Source of the DNA: Amoebophrya sp. AT5.2
Lineage: Eukaryota; Sar; Dinophyceae; Syndiniales; Amoebophryaceae
Length of the DNA: 29,119 nucleotides
Assembly: GCA_005223375.1 (NCBI GenBank)
Contig: RXOD01004092.1
Span: 1 to 29,119, forward strand
Direction: 5' to 3'
Numbering within the stretch: position 1 is the first letter of the stretch; every line of letters starts with the position of its first letter. Of this stretch, positions 9,904-17,827 are shown piece by piece. The position numbers were made by a program, and so were the translations under genes. The notes under the pieces were generated by a model, which worked only from the letters and a program-made list of their open reading frames with translations, was not told the origin of the DNA and searched no databases.

Positions 9904-10443
9904 TTTTATTTTCAAGGGGCGTAGGTTCTGTCTCTATGCGAAGCCATAGCCAGAGCCAGTCCGACATTCAAGTTCTGCTGGATCATGACATGGGCAATCG
10001 TACTTGTGAAAACACGACGGCGATCCATTTCGTTCTCGATCTCGCACGAAACAAGTAAGATCGTATCTTTGTTCAAGTCATCAAGTCTGCGATCGAGGAC
10101 GAGGAGCGGTTTCGCTGGCCGTCAATTTCATCAACGCGCGGAAAGATCAATATTTTGTGTGATGGAACACAGACACAGTACAGAACCGGTTGTAACACGT
10201 CGCGCCAGTGAGCATCCATGGAATGGTGGATCTGCCCCAGCGACTAAAAGCATTCTTAGTGGTTTTTCATCTAGATTATCGGATCGGATGGAATCACTCA
10301 CGTCGTCGATCTTTCCTATCCCGTGCATTGAAGATTGTCCACTGTGGATGTGACTGTGTGTTGTCCACTTTCCGATGTTCATCATTCACGATCCGGATCC
10401 GTATCTTCCGAATTTGATACTTACAATGTCATCTTCAACTTCA
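9904..10443. other. 0.54-kb spacer, no confident gene
   Basis: This is the spacer between the YHYH gene and the smaller RING gene. On the plus strand, an ATG at about 9989 opens a short coding-like stretch (MGNRTCENTTAIHFVLDLAR) that runs into a donor-like GTAAGA. Downstream frames are open for 30-100 codons, but no exon chain could be decided. It is probably untranslated sequence of the minus-strand genes. Confidence 0.35.
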
Positions 10444-11967
10444 TCAAATAACAAGAACGTGCAGAAAAGCAACAAGAGCAACTACTGCCTGTGCTGCACG
10501 CCAAGACCCCGAAAGGAGGCTGCGCGCGTCGTCTTTTCGCGTTGCTGTCGCGCCGCTGCTTGGGGTAGGCATTGCTGGACTTGGGCTGGGAGTTGGGGTC
10601 GAAGAGGCAGGAGTCGGGGAGGTCGGAGTACTAGTACTACCGCTCACCGTTGGACTTGGACTCGCGGGACTCGGGCTTGTTGTAGTTGGTGCAGGTGTCG
10701 GAGTGGCCGTTGGGGACGGCGAGGGCGTCGGCGTGCCACCTCCGGCCGTCAGCCCGCTGAACTGCAGCCCGCTCCTCAGGTAGTACTCGCTGCTTTGCAT
10801 CGTGCAGCACGGCTTCAGCTGCTCCACGTCGGCGCGACCGGTGAGGGTCCCCAGCTTGGTCGAATCGTACAGGGCTTGTTTTCCGTTCGCCGTCCAGAAA
10901 TTGGGAATCAGCCCCACGTTGCCTTTCCAGCACTCCATCGGCGCCAGCTTGTACGCCGTGTAAGTCACGGTTGCTCCGCCCAAATTTGTTCCGTCCAGGC
11001 TATTCGTCGTCATGGAGGTGTCCACCTCGGGGTGGTAGTGGTAGGCCGACACCCCCGCATGCTCGTGCCCGCCGCAGCTGTCCCGCGCCACGCCCTGGCC
11101 CTGCTGCGTGCTCCGTGTGTACCGGCCGAAAACTTCGTATCCGTCCAGGGCCCACCCGATCAGCGGAGGGTGTCCCGTCCCCACGTCGGAACCGTAGTCG
11201 CTTTCCGTGTACAGGCACTTCGCGCCGAAAAAGTCGCCGTGGTAGTGGTAGTCCTCGCCTTTGCCGCTGTGGGCGTTGCACCGGTCGACTTCGCAGCTGG
11301 TCCAGGTGAACTTTCCCCGGTTGTTATAGTTGGGGAACATGGGCACGCCGTCGATCGCGACCGCGACGGCGCCCGCCGCGGGCATCCCGGGGACGTTCGG
11401 CAGCGGGTTCGTCACCGTGTTCGCGGCGCCGGCCGCAAGCGGAGTGCTGCTCAGCGGGATCTTGAACACGTTCAACTGCGCGGCGGCCGAGCGCACGCGG
11501 CAACCCCCGTTTCCGCCCGGGGGCAGCGGCATGGCCTTCAAATACTGGTCGCCCGTACTCTGCCCCGGGTCGTAACCCAGGGGTAAGCCGCTCGCGGCGA
11601 TCACCAAATACTCGTCGTTACAGTACACTGCCTGAATCGAGGAACCGGCGTGGCTGGTCTTTGCCGCGGCGAGCGCGGAGGCACACTTCGAATTGGTCGA
11701 GACGGTGCAGGTCTTGCAGGGGAGCTCGTCCCTGATGGCGGTGGACCAGGGCGGAGCTTGCGTGTTGAACGTGCAGTCGGCGTCGGTACTCACACTGCAC
11801 TCGGCCGGCGAACACGATGTTAGGGCGTCACAAGAGGCGGTCGAAACAGCGGCGGATGTGCCGCCGTGTTCGAGAAGAATTCCGACCCCCAAGAAGGCGG
11901 AACAAAAGCGTGTTCTGTAGCCGATGCCGAGGAACCGGCGAGAATAGTCGATTCGAGAAAAAAACAT
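10444..11967 (-). CDS. Secreted, probably GPI-anchored YHYH-domain protein with Pro/Thr/Ser stalk
   Basis: Single exon of 507 aa from the ATG at 11967. A hydrophobic stretch at about 20-45 (CSAFLGVGILLEHGG) after a basic start looks like a signal peptide. A Cys-rich segment follows (about 46-97, with eight cysteines). The YHYH domain spans about 110-345: the diagnostic EDYHYHGDFFGAKCL lies at about 238-252, then GHPPLIGWALDGYEVFGRY at about 265-283, and a second AYHYH at about 308-312. A pure Pro/Thr/Ser stalk at about 412-472 is likely O-glycosylated. The C-terminus ends in a hydrophobic tail (AAQAVVALVAFLHVLVI) after small residues (LLSGSW), the layout of a GPI-anchor signal; a single transmembrane tail is the alternative. 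YHYH proteins are widespread in marine microbes and the molecular role is not known. A cell-surface protein is the best reading. Confidence 0.88.
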   Translation of the reverse strand: MFFSRIDYSRRFLGIGYRTRFCSAFLGVGILLEHGGTSAAVSTASCDALTSCSPAECSVSTDADCTFNTQAPPWSTAIRDELPCKTCTVSTNSKCASALAAAKTSHAGSSIQAVYCNDEYLVIAASGLPLGYDPGQSTGDQYLKAMPLPPGGNGGCRVRSAAAQLNVFKIPLSSTPLAAGAANTVTNPLPNVPGMPAAGAVAVAIDGVPMFPNYNNRGKFTWTSCEVDRCNAHSGKGEDYHYHGDFFGAKCLYTESDYGSDVGTGHPPLIGWALDGYEVFGRYTRSTQQGQGVARDSCGGHEHAGVSAYHYHPEVDTSMTTNSLDGTNLGGATVTYTAYKLAPMECWKGNVGLIPNFWTANGKQALYDSTKLGTLTGRADVEQLKPCCTMQSSEYYLRSGLQFSGLTAGGGTPTPSPSPTATPTPAPTTTSPSPASPSPTVSGSTSTPTSPTPASSTPTPSPSPAMPTPSSGATATRKDDARSLLSGSWRAAQAVVALVAFLHVLVI

Positions 11968-13066
11968 CACTTCAGAAGACGTGATGAAAAGCTGCTAGCT
12001 GGCGCGATTACATATATCATCTAAAGCTGGCCGCGCGTACATGGGGACAATGAACTTGGGTGAAGTTCTTCATCTGTAGCACCCACGACTGGGTCAGTTC
12101 AATCTGACTAGGTAGCACCTAAATCAAATTCTTCGGCAGCACAAGTTGACGTGCGAAGGCCAGGGCCAGGTGGTAGAACGTAACAAATTCATCATCTTTT
12201 TCGTTTAGTAAGGGTAATCATCATACGACAGCGAGAGACAGGTCGGCGGCAACGCTGCAGTCGCGATAATGCGGAAAAACTGGAGGTGGGAGCCAGCATA
12301 TCTCTATTTGGTTGGGTGCGAGTATTAAGATGTCGAGTAGGAGTAATGCACAGTGATTCCGATCAAGAAAAAGGAAATATTGCGTAGTCCGAACTGGAAC
12401 TTATCTAACAGACACAGACACTCCTACAACCGACACTTGGAAAAACGGCGCCGGAACCCGCGTCATTGTTTATCGATCTCTCCAAATGAAATCCGAAGCG
12501 ATCCCAATGCAATCCACCAGTTTACCGAAGAAATAAAAAAAAGATGCTGATCGCCTCGCCTTCCTGGGCCGGCAACTCCAACATCGTTTCTGGCTATGTT
12601 TTCCCGTGCATTTTTGATGCTCTTTTGAGTACTCGCCTTCGTCCGCGCAGCACAACAAGTCCAAAACAGGTTTGCAAGTTGGGTGTCGGTGTGCCACAGC
12701 TGCGGGAGCCTTCGCGTTTGCTGCCGTGCTGCATTTTACGTTTACCAGTCACCGTGTACGTACTAGGAGGGAGACGTGTGTCAGTGTCTGTGTGCGAGGC
12801 GTGTCGTTCTATGTGTCTTCTCATCACTATTTACTAATTGATTCCTTGCGTCGTTTCGCAAAAATGTTGGATCATGGCGTGTCAGTCGTGCTAATATTTT
12901 ATGCGAAAACCCTAACCCGGCGAAGAGGTGCGGCGGACGCTTTCCTCACAATGAATGTATGAACCAAGAATTGAAGTTTCGTGTCTGCTTCGCGATGTAA
13001 GTATAAATAACAGTCTTCAATTTAAAAAACCCCGATCAGAATCACGACCTCGGCATAATTCATGCA
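11968..13066. other. 1.1-kb spacer, no gene recognised
   Basis: This is the spacer between the larger RING gene and the YHYH gene. It contains no long open frame with sensible composition on either strand. A 12-base match to the U6 snRNA 5' stem (TTCGGCAGCACA near 12132) is not followed by the rest of U6. On the minus strand, a T-run lies about 25-30 nt past the stop hairpin of the larger RING gene. The spacer presumably holds the 3' UTR of the RING gene and the 5' UTR of the YHYH gene. Confidence 0.4.
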
Positions 13067-13089
13067 TCAAGTAGTTGATGCATGAATTA
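13056..13089 (-). repeat. Perfect 15-bp inverted repeat (hairpin) containing the stop codon of the larger RING gene
   Basis: The arms 13056-13070 and 13075-13089 are perfect reverse complements (TAATTCATGCATCAA and TTGATGCATGAATTA) around a 4-nt loop. In the minus-strand mRNA the 5' arm encodes the last residues of the 1424-aa protein and the 3' arm holds its TGA stop (13069-13067). In RNA this would be a 15-bp stem with a tetraloop placed exactly on the termination codon. A U-run follows about 25-30 nt later in the transcript. Confidence 0.9.
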
Positions 13090-16000
13090 CACAGAATCCC
13101 CCTTCTTCTTTATGCTGGGCTCCCGCTGTACCACTCCTGTGCTTTGCGGCCCACCAGAGTGCTAGTTTAAGGTCTTGTAAGAAGTTTCGGGCGCGCGCGT
13201 CAGCCTGAAAGCGGCCGACATCCGCGAGGCCGTATTCCTGCAGAAGGCCGTACACTTTTTCATCCCCAACAAGCGCGCTGGCGTCCGCATCTTCGTGCGC
13301 GAGCAGCGCTTGTCGGAGTCTCGCGCCCGCTTTCGCGAGGTCCTTTTGCCCCCTTCGTAAGATGGTGTCCGGCGCCGCCGGAGCTCCAGGTGCTCGCCTG
13401 GCGGATGGTTCCGGGAGGAAAAAATCCAAGACGTCACGATCGTCCAAGTGTGGCTGCGGCAAGTGCGGAGCGAACTCCAATCCTTCAGAACGCGCGTTCG
13501 TGTCGATCCCGCTCACGAAGGAGAAAGTAGAAGCGCGCCCGCGCGCGGTCGTCGGACTTGGTGCGGGCGGGGTAGTTTCGGCCAGGTCGACGGCACCGTC
13601 CAATTGGGCGGGTGGCCCGGATACGGGTTCATCATCGCCCACTAGTAGAGCTCGCAATTCCGGGTCTTCCCCAGGGGATCGCAGAAGGAAGGGCCGCGCG
13701 TTGCGACGAAGCGGGGTCGAGCCGGGAATAGAAGCTGTACTAGTGCCAGCTGTTCCAGTTCCAACACCTCCGGCGCTGTTGTGCTCACGAATTGCTCTAA
13801 GTAGTGATCCAGCCTCCATCTCCAGACGCCCCGCGTGTCTCACTAAATCAACTACCGTCGAAGCGGTTCTGCGCGCCGCTTCTTCGACTTCCTGGGCTGA
13901 AGGGAAAATATCGATGTTTCCATCTCCACTTTCATGCTCATCAATTCTTTCCAGCAGCTGGGCCTGGAGTGTTTCTGAAGATCCTTGCGATTGCAGTGTT
14001 GGCGCCTCAGCTCCTCCTCGGGACCACCTGAAGGGAGACGACGCAGCCGGGGCCCCATCTGCAGAAGCCGCACCGGTTCCGCTCCTTCCTGCGTTGCCGG
14101 TGTCTCCGAAGATCAGCGGGGCCGCGGCAGCGCTTGCTGACGGCGCCGTCGGTATCGATGCACCCGGAGCCGTAAGCGAAGCCCCTAAGAGCGCGCCGAG
14201 TCCTGCGAGCGACGGTGTCGCCGTGCGCGCGGCTGGAACTGCGGGCTCCTGTTGAGGGCTAGCGCCTCCTTGTCGCCTTTCCCCGCTGGAACTACTCGAG
14301 CCACTGCCAGTAGCTCTAGCGCCAGAGGAACCCGACGCCGACGACGTGTCTGTCAGACCCAGTATCCGGACCTGAACGCCAGCGTCGCGCGGGAACGCCG
14401 CCAACATCTCGTGCTGCGCAGGCGGGGCGGCGACTGCTTCTGCAGCAGCAGTCGCAGGAGCTGCCGGACCATCTCCACTACGGACCTCTCCTCCACTGCT
14501 ACTGGCCGACGAGTAGGACACTTCTCTTCTCCCACGGTCCTCCGTGCCCCGCGTGGAGGCTTGTTGCGCCGCTGTAGTTGAAGTTGTACTCCCGTCCAAA
14601 GTAAAAAAGTTCTCGTTCAAAATAAAATCGATGTAGTCCTCGCGACTGAGCACCCTTTCTACGCCGACGTCAAGAGTTGAATCCACGGCGGCGCGAGCAG
14701 CATCATGACTCGGCCCCGTGTTGTCCGTAGAGAGCTCCGGGTAGTACTCCATCCCGGCGAAAGTCCTCTCCACGCTCCGGGTAGTGCCCTCCAAGTCGAG
14801 TAAGAACAGTCTGTGGTCTTGCCTCATGTAAGCACTCCCAACCCGAAAACCGACTCCGAAGAGCTCGCGCACACTGGAAAGCATGGAAATATCTTCACGT
14901 CTGGAGGTGCTGCTGCTGGAAGCAGGCTGGCCTCCCCGGCCACGTCTGAAGGGGTCCCCAAACAGCCACCGTCGCGGTCCGCACACACAGATTGCGTTAC
15001 AGATTACGCAGGTCGAGCAAATGTTAGCGCAACTCGTCGGGAGAGGGGCGACACACGCCAGTACGTCGCAGCCGCATAAGCACATGTCAAAGCAAGCGGG
15101 GAGCACGATTCGCTGCGACACGAGCGGGTAGCGCTCGTAGAAGCGGTCGAGGCTGTCGAGCCAGCCGCAGGGATAGAAACAGCACCGCCCCCAGGCCCTG
15201 CGCGCGAAGGAAGTAGAATCGGTCGAAAAAAAGTTAAAACCGCGTCGCGCGCGTCGGCAAAACCGAGAAAAGCTGGAGCGCTGATTCCTGCTTGCGGGGG
15301 CGCGGGCCCAGTCGACGTCGGCCTGCTCCGGTGAAAGAATTGTGCTCGGCCTCGGAGTCCGATCCAGCGCCCTCTCGTCAATCATGTCAGTGTCGCGCTC
15401 GCGACCACGAACGGATAGGCCGGTAATTAACGCGGTCCGCCCCCTCCCCGGCGCCATCATGGTTGCTTGCGCGATGAAAAGGGATTCCGCGTCGCTCGAT
15501 TCGCGCGCCCTCGTCGAGTCGGCCAGTAGCACCTGTACGACCCACGCGGCAGTTGCCTGGGCACCCCACGGCAGCACTCGGTCCAGCATCGTCCGTTGCC
15601 GTACGTACCTCGCGGAGGAAATAATCGCCTCGTTCGGAGATGCCGGCGTTCTGTTCTCAGGTGTCCAAGGGTCGGCGCTGGGGGCGGTAGAAGTGGTAGC
15701 CTGCTCTGACGAATTTTGATCCTGTAGAAGATCATCTATGTCTTCTGCACCTGCCCACGCCGCGCCCCGAGCAGCCAACCGGCTGCGCGGCGCATAAGAT
15801 TGTGGATCGTCGTGCATAAGATTGTAGATCGTCGTGCCCGCCGGAGTGGCGTTGATAGGGATCGCGCCACCCAGCAGGCCAGTAGATAGAGAACGAGGCG
15901 CCCTGCTGGCCGGCTCTGCTCGAGCATGCCGCGATGCGGGGGTGAGACGCGCCACATGCGCGGCCCAGTCTTGCCGCTCTTTTTGCATGTGCGCCACCAA

Positions 16001-17341
16001 TTTCTTCCACAGCAGTGGGCGGTTCTCCTTTACGAAAAGCTGTGCGGGCGCGCGGTCCTGGTCGTCCCCGTTCTGGAACTGTGCTGTCCACTCCTTCCGC
16101 GGTCCTCTGTCCTCCCCGCTTCCTACCACTTCTAAGAATGGCGTGAGAAACCGGGCATCAATTTCGTCGACTGTCGGTTTTTCTGCACTGCGAGTGAGGG
16201 GGCAAAACTTCGCCGCGATGCCAAACCGCTCCGCGATTCGGTGCGTTGGAAGCTGGTCGCCGGGCCCGCCCTGCCTGCAAACAGGACACGGACGCGGGGG
16301 ACCGGCGAACTCTTCTAGGTCGCCTTCGTTCATGCTTCCGCTTTCCTGCGTCGGTAGTCGTGACACAAGCTGGCGAGCACAGCGGCTGCAGACACAGTGG
16401 CCGCACAGAAAGGACACGATCTTCTTCTTGCGAGCTGGCGTCGCTGATGGTCCGTTCTGCTGCCTTGCTGATTCTGGCGATACCGGAGCAGCGGTGGAAC
16501 CTCCGCTGCTATCCTGTTCTCGCATGTGCGTCGTGCTTCCTCCTGGAACTAAAGGAACGCCGCTTGTTTGCTTTTGGTGTAGGCCCGCGCTTCTTAGCGC
16601 GCCTCGTCCTGCCTCAGCTTCTATTCCTCCGGCCGCGGGCTCAGCATCAGAAACTTCACAAGTGCTTGGCTCCGCACTCGTCTTCCGCAAAAGACCGTCG
16701 TGGGCGGCAGCCTGCCTTGTAGTCTTCGCAAGCTCGTCCAGAACCGGATCTTCCGCGGAAAGACTTTCCTCCATGCATATCGGGCATTTTTCGGACGTGC
16801 TGAGCTTGGGTCCTCCGTCGTATTCGAGGTGCTTCAAGAGTTCAAAGAGTAAGATGTCTCCCGCTGTGAATCTCCGACTTGGCTCTGTGCGGATGCGGAA
16901 CTTCAAGCCTTGTTTTTTCGCAGTCGGCAGAGGGAGCTCCAGCTGACGGTAGCCCTCTTCAATCGGCTCGCGGACTGCACCTGCAGCAGGCATGTGATAT
17001 TTCGCGTCTACTTGATCTCCGGCGTCGTGGTCGCTGTGTTGATCACGCGTCGACGGGCTCTCCCTCGCCCTCTCTCGCCGAGGTACTAGACTGTCGATGG
17101 TCATTTGTGCAGGAGGGAGAATCGGTTCCGATTCGGGTGCCTCGACCGCCAGCAGCGGTGTGTGTAGTGAAGATGATCCGGCGGCGTCGATTTCGCCAGG
17201 ATCGGGCAGTGTGTTCGGAAGGCCAATCCAGGGAACGTTTGCGGTACGCATCGAGCGACGGCCGCGGGGCAGCATCCCTTGAGAGAAGCAAATGCGAAGC
17301 GCCAGCAGGCACCGAATAATTTTGGGTGCAACCACCACCAT
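13067..17341 (-). CDS. Very large RING-finger protein with Cys-rich hydrophobic core (putative E3 ligase), larger paralogue
   Basis: Single exon of 1424 aa from the ATG at 17341. A short hydrophobic N-terminus (about 8-24) may be a targeting signal. The block FTAGDILLFELLKHLEYDGG (about 158-177) leads into a split C3HC4 RING: C186-x2-C189, then C313-x-H315-x2-C318-x2-C321 and C352-x2-C355 (CPVC). The 123-residue Ser/Gly/Ala-rich gap between ligands two and three is extreme. A Cys-rich hydrophobic stretch at about 720-788 contains 14 cysteines (for example CFDMCLCGCDVLACVA) and aligns with a transmembrane-like segment of the smaller paralogue. Residues 915-1330 are mostly low-complexity Ala/Ser/Gly. 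A helical C-terminal block (FLQDLKLALWW, about 1387) is shared with the paralogue. It is probably membrane-bound and probably a ubiquitin ligase; substrates are unknown. It carries a 22-bp tandem duplication at 15792-15835 and a hairpin at the stop codon. Confidence 0.83.
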   Translation of the reverse strand: MVVVAPKIIRCLLALRICFSQGMLPRGRRSMRTANVPWIGLPNTLPDPGEIDAAGSSSLHTPLLAVEAPESEPILPPAQMTIDSLVPRRERARESPSTRDQHSDHDAGDQVDAKYHMPAAGAVREPIEEGYRQLELPLPTAKKQGLKFRIRTEPSRRFTAGDILLFELLKHLEYDGGPKLSTSEKCPICMEESLSAEDPVLDELAKTTRQAAAHDGLLRKTSAEPSTCEVSDAEPAAGGIEAEAGRGALRSAGLHQKQTSGVPLVPGGSTTHMREQDSSGGSTAAPVSPESARQQNGPSATPARKKKIVSFLCGHCVCSRCARQLVSRLPTQESGSMNEGDLEEFAGPPRPCPVCRQGGPGDQLPTHRIAERFGIAAKFCPLTRSAEKPTVDEIDARFLTPFLEVVGSGEDRGPRKEWTAQFQNGDDQDRAPAQLFVKENRPLLWKKLVAHMQKERQDWAAHVARLTPASRHARAEPASRAPRSLSTGLLGGAIPINATPAGTTIYNLMHDDPQSYAPRSRLAARGAAWAGAEDIDDLLQDQNSSEQATTSTAPSADPWTPENRTPASPNEAIISSARYVRQRTMLDRVLPWGAQATAAWVVQVLLADSTRARESSDAESLFIAQATMMAPGRGRTALITGLSVRGRERDTDMIDERALDRTPRPSTILSPEQADVDWARAPASRNQRSSFSRFCRRARRGFNFFSTDSTSFARRAWGRCCFYPCGWLDSLDRFYERYPLVSQRIVLPACFDMCLCGCDVLACVAPLPTSCANICSTCVICNAICVCGPRRWLFGDPFRRGRGGQPASSSSTSRREDISMLSSVRELFGVGFRVGSAYMRQDHRLFLLDLEGTTRSVERTFAGMEYYPELSTDNTGPSHDAARAAVDSTLDVGVERVLSREDYIDFILNENFFTLDGSTTSTTAAQQASTRGTEDRGRREVSYSSASSSGGEVRSGDGPAAPATAAAEAVAAPPAQHEMLAAFPRDAGVQVRILGLTDTSSASGSSGARATGSGSSSSSGERRQGGASPQQEPAVPAARTATPSLAGLGALLGASLTAPGASIPTAPSASAAAAPLIFGDTGNAGRSGTGAASADGAPAASSPFRWSRGGAEAPTLQSQGSSETLQAQLLERIDEHESGDGNIDIFPSAQEVEEAARRTASTVVDLVRHAGRLEMEAGSLLRAIREHNSAGGVGTGTAGTSTASIPGSTPLRRNARPFLLRSPGEDPELRALLVGDDEPVSGPPAQLDGAVDLAETTPPAPSPTTARGRASTFSFVSGIDTNARSEGLEFAPHLPQPHLDDRDVLDFFLPEPSARRAPGAPAAPDTILRRGQKDLAKAGARLRQALLAHEDADASALVGDEKVYGLLQEYGLADVGRFQADARARNFLQDLKLALWWAAKHRSGTAGAQHKEEGGFCVIHASTT
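15792..15835. repeat. 22-bp tandem duplication inside the larger RING gene (not a multiple of three)
   Basis: Two adjacent 22-nt copies (15792-15813 and 15814-15835) differ at one base. In the protein they are read in two frames, giving TTIYNLMH and then DDPQSYA around residues 503-517. Since 22 is not divisible by three, the long open frames on the two sides are in register only because both copies are present. Confidence 0.9.
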
Positions 17342-17827
17342 CTTGAGCCTCGACGTCTCGACGAAGTAAGACAGAAGCGGGGCGTGGACACGATTTTGCA
17401 GCCTAGCCTATGGGGTCCGAAGAAGTGGCATTCTCTTTCTTCCGCAACAATAGGCTCTGGAGACTTTAGTGGGGGAAATGCGCTGCTTACAACTGAAGCG
17501 TACGTGGAGACGTCGTCGTGCGCGTGGATCCCTGTTTGCACGAGGGATCAATCTCGAATCGAAGACCGTGACGAATGAGCCAGATGATCATACATTTCCG
17601 ATGACAAACGCGAAGAAGAACCCCCCTGTGGTGCTGTCTTTTCTTCAATTTCTGCTTACTTACGCGATCCTCAAATCGATGAAAAAATCTACGCCGAGTG
17701 ATGTAGGAAGCATCATATCGACGGACCCAGAAGCAGAAGTCGCGCGTTTGTCATCAATTGTCGCTGCTTCCATGTTCGTCTTTCGCTGGATAGACCTCAA
17801 ATTTCGCGGAAACTGCAACTGGTGACC
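17342..17827. other. 0.49-kb spacer holding a plus-strand ORF
   Basis: This is the spacer between the integrase-repeat gene and the larger RING gene. Most of it is covered by the plus-strand ORF listed separately (17478-17825). The eight bases GGCTCAAG just before the RING ATG on the minus strand match the 3' end of the dinoflagellate spliced leader. The rest of the leader is absent, so this may be chance. Confidence 0.4.
17478..17825 (+). CDS. Hypothetical small protein on the opposite strand (doubtful)
   Basis: This is an ATG-started ORF of 115 aa, the best plus-strand coding candidate in the window. The N-terminus is strongly basic (KRTWRRRRARGSLFARG), like a mitochondrial targeting peptide. 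A hydrophobic stretch (VVLSFLQFLLTYAIL) lies in the middle and a second mild one (SSIVAASMFVFRW) near the end. A pyrimidine-rich run ending in AG lies just upstream of the ATG. It fills the spacer and its stop is 2 nt from the stop of the facing minus-strand gene. No family is recognised, and a chance ORF is possible. Confidence 0.28.
   Translation: MRCLQLKRTWRRRRARGSLFARGINLESKTVTNEPDDHTFPMTNAKKNPPVVLSFLQFLLTYAILKSMKKSTPSDVGSIISTDPEAEVARLSSIVAASMFVFRWIDLKFRGNCNW

Noticed and set aside
10375..11586. Plus-strand 403-codon ORF overlapping the YHYH gene
   Set aside because: It is an antisense shadow of a GC-rich coding region; the minus-strand frame carries the recognisable YHYH domain and signal peptide.
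12130..12145. Twelve-base match to the 5' stem-loop of U6 snRNA
   Set aside because: The following bases do not match the U6 core (no ACAGAGA box), so there is no U6 gene.
12907..12920. CCCTAACCC as telomere-type repeat
   Set aside because: There is a single unit with no tandem array.
17341..17355. GGCTCAAG before the ATG of the larger RING gene as a relict dinoflagellate spliced leader
   Set aside because: Only the last eight bases match; the CCGTAGCCATTTT part is missing, so chance is likely. Kept only as a side note.
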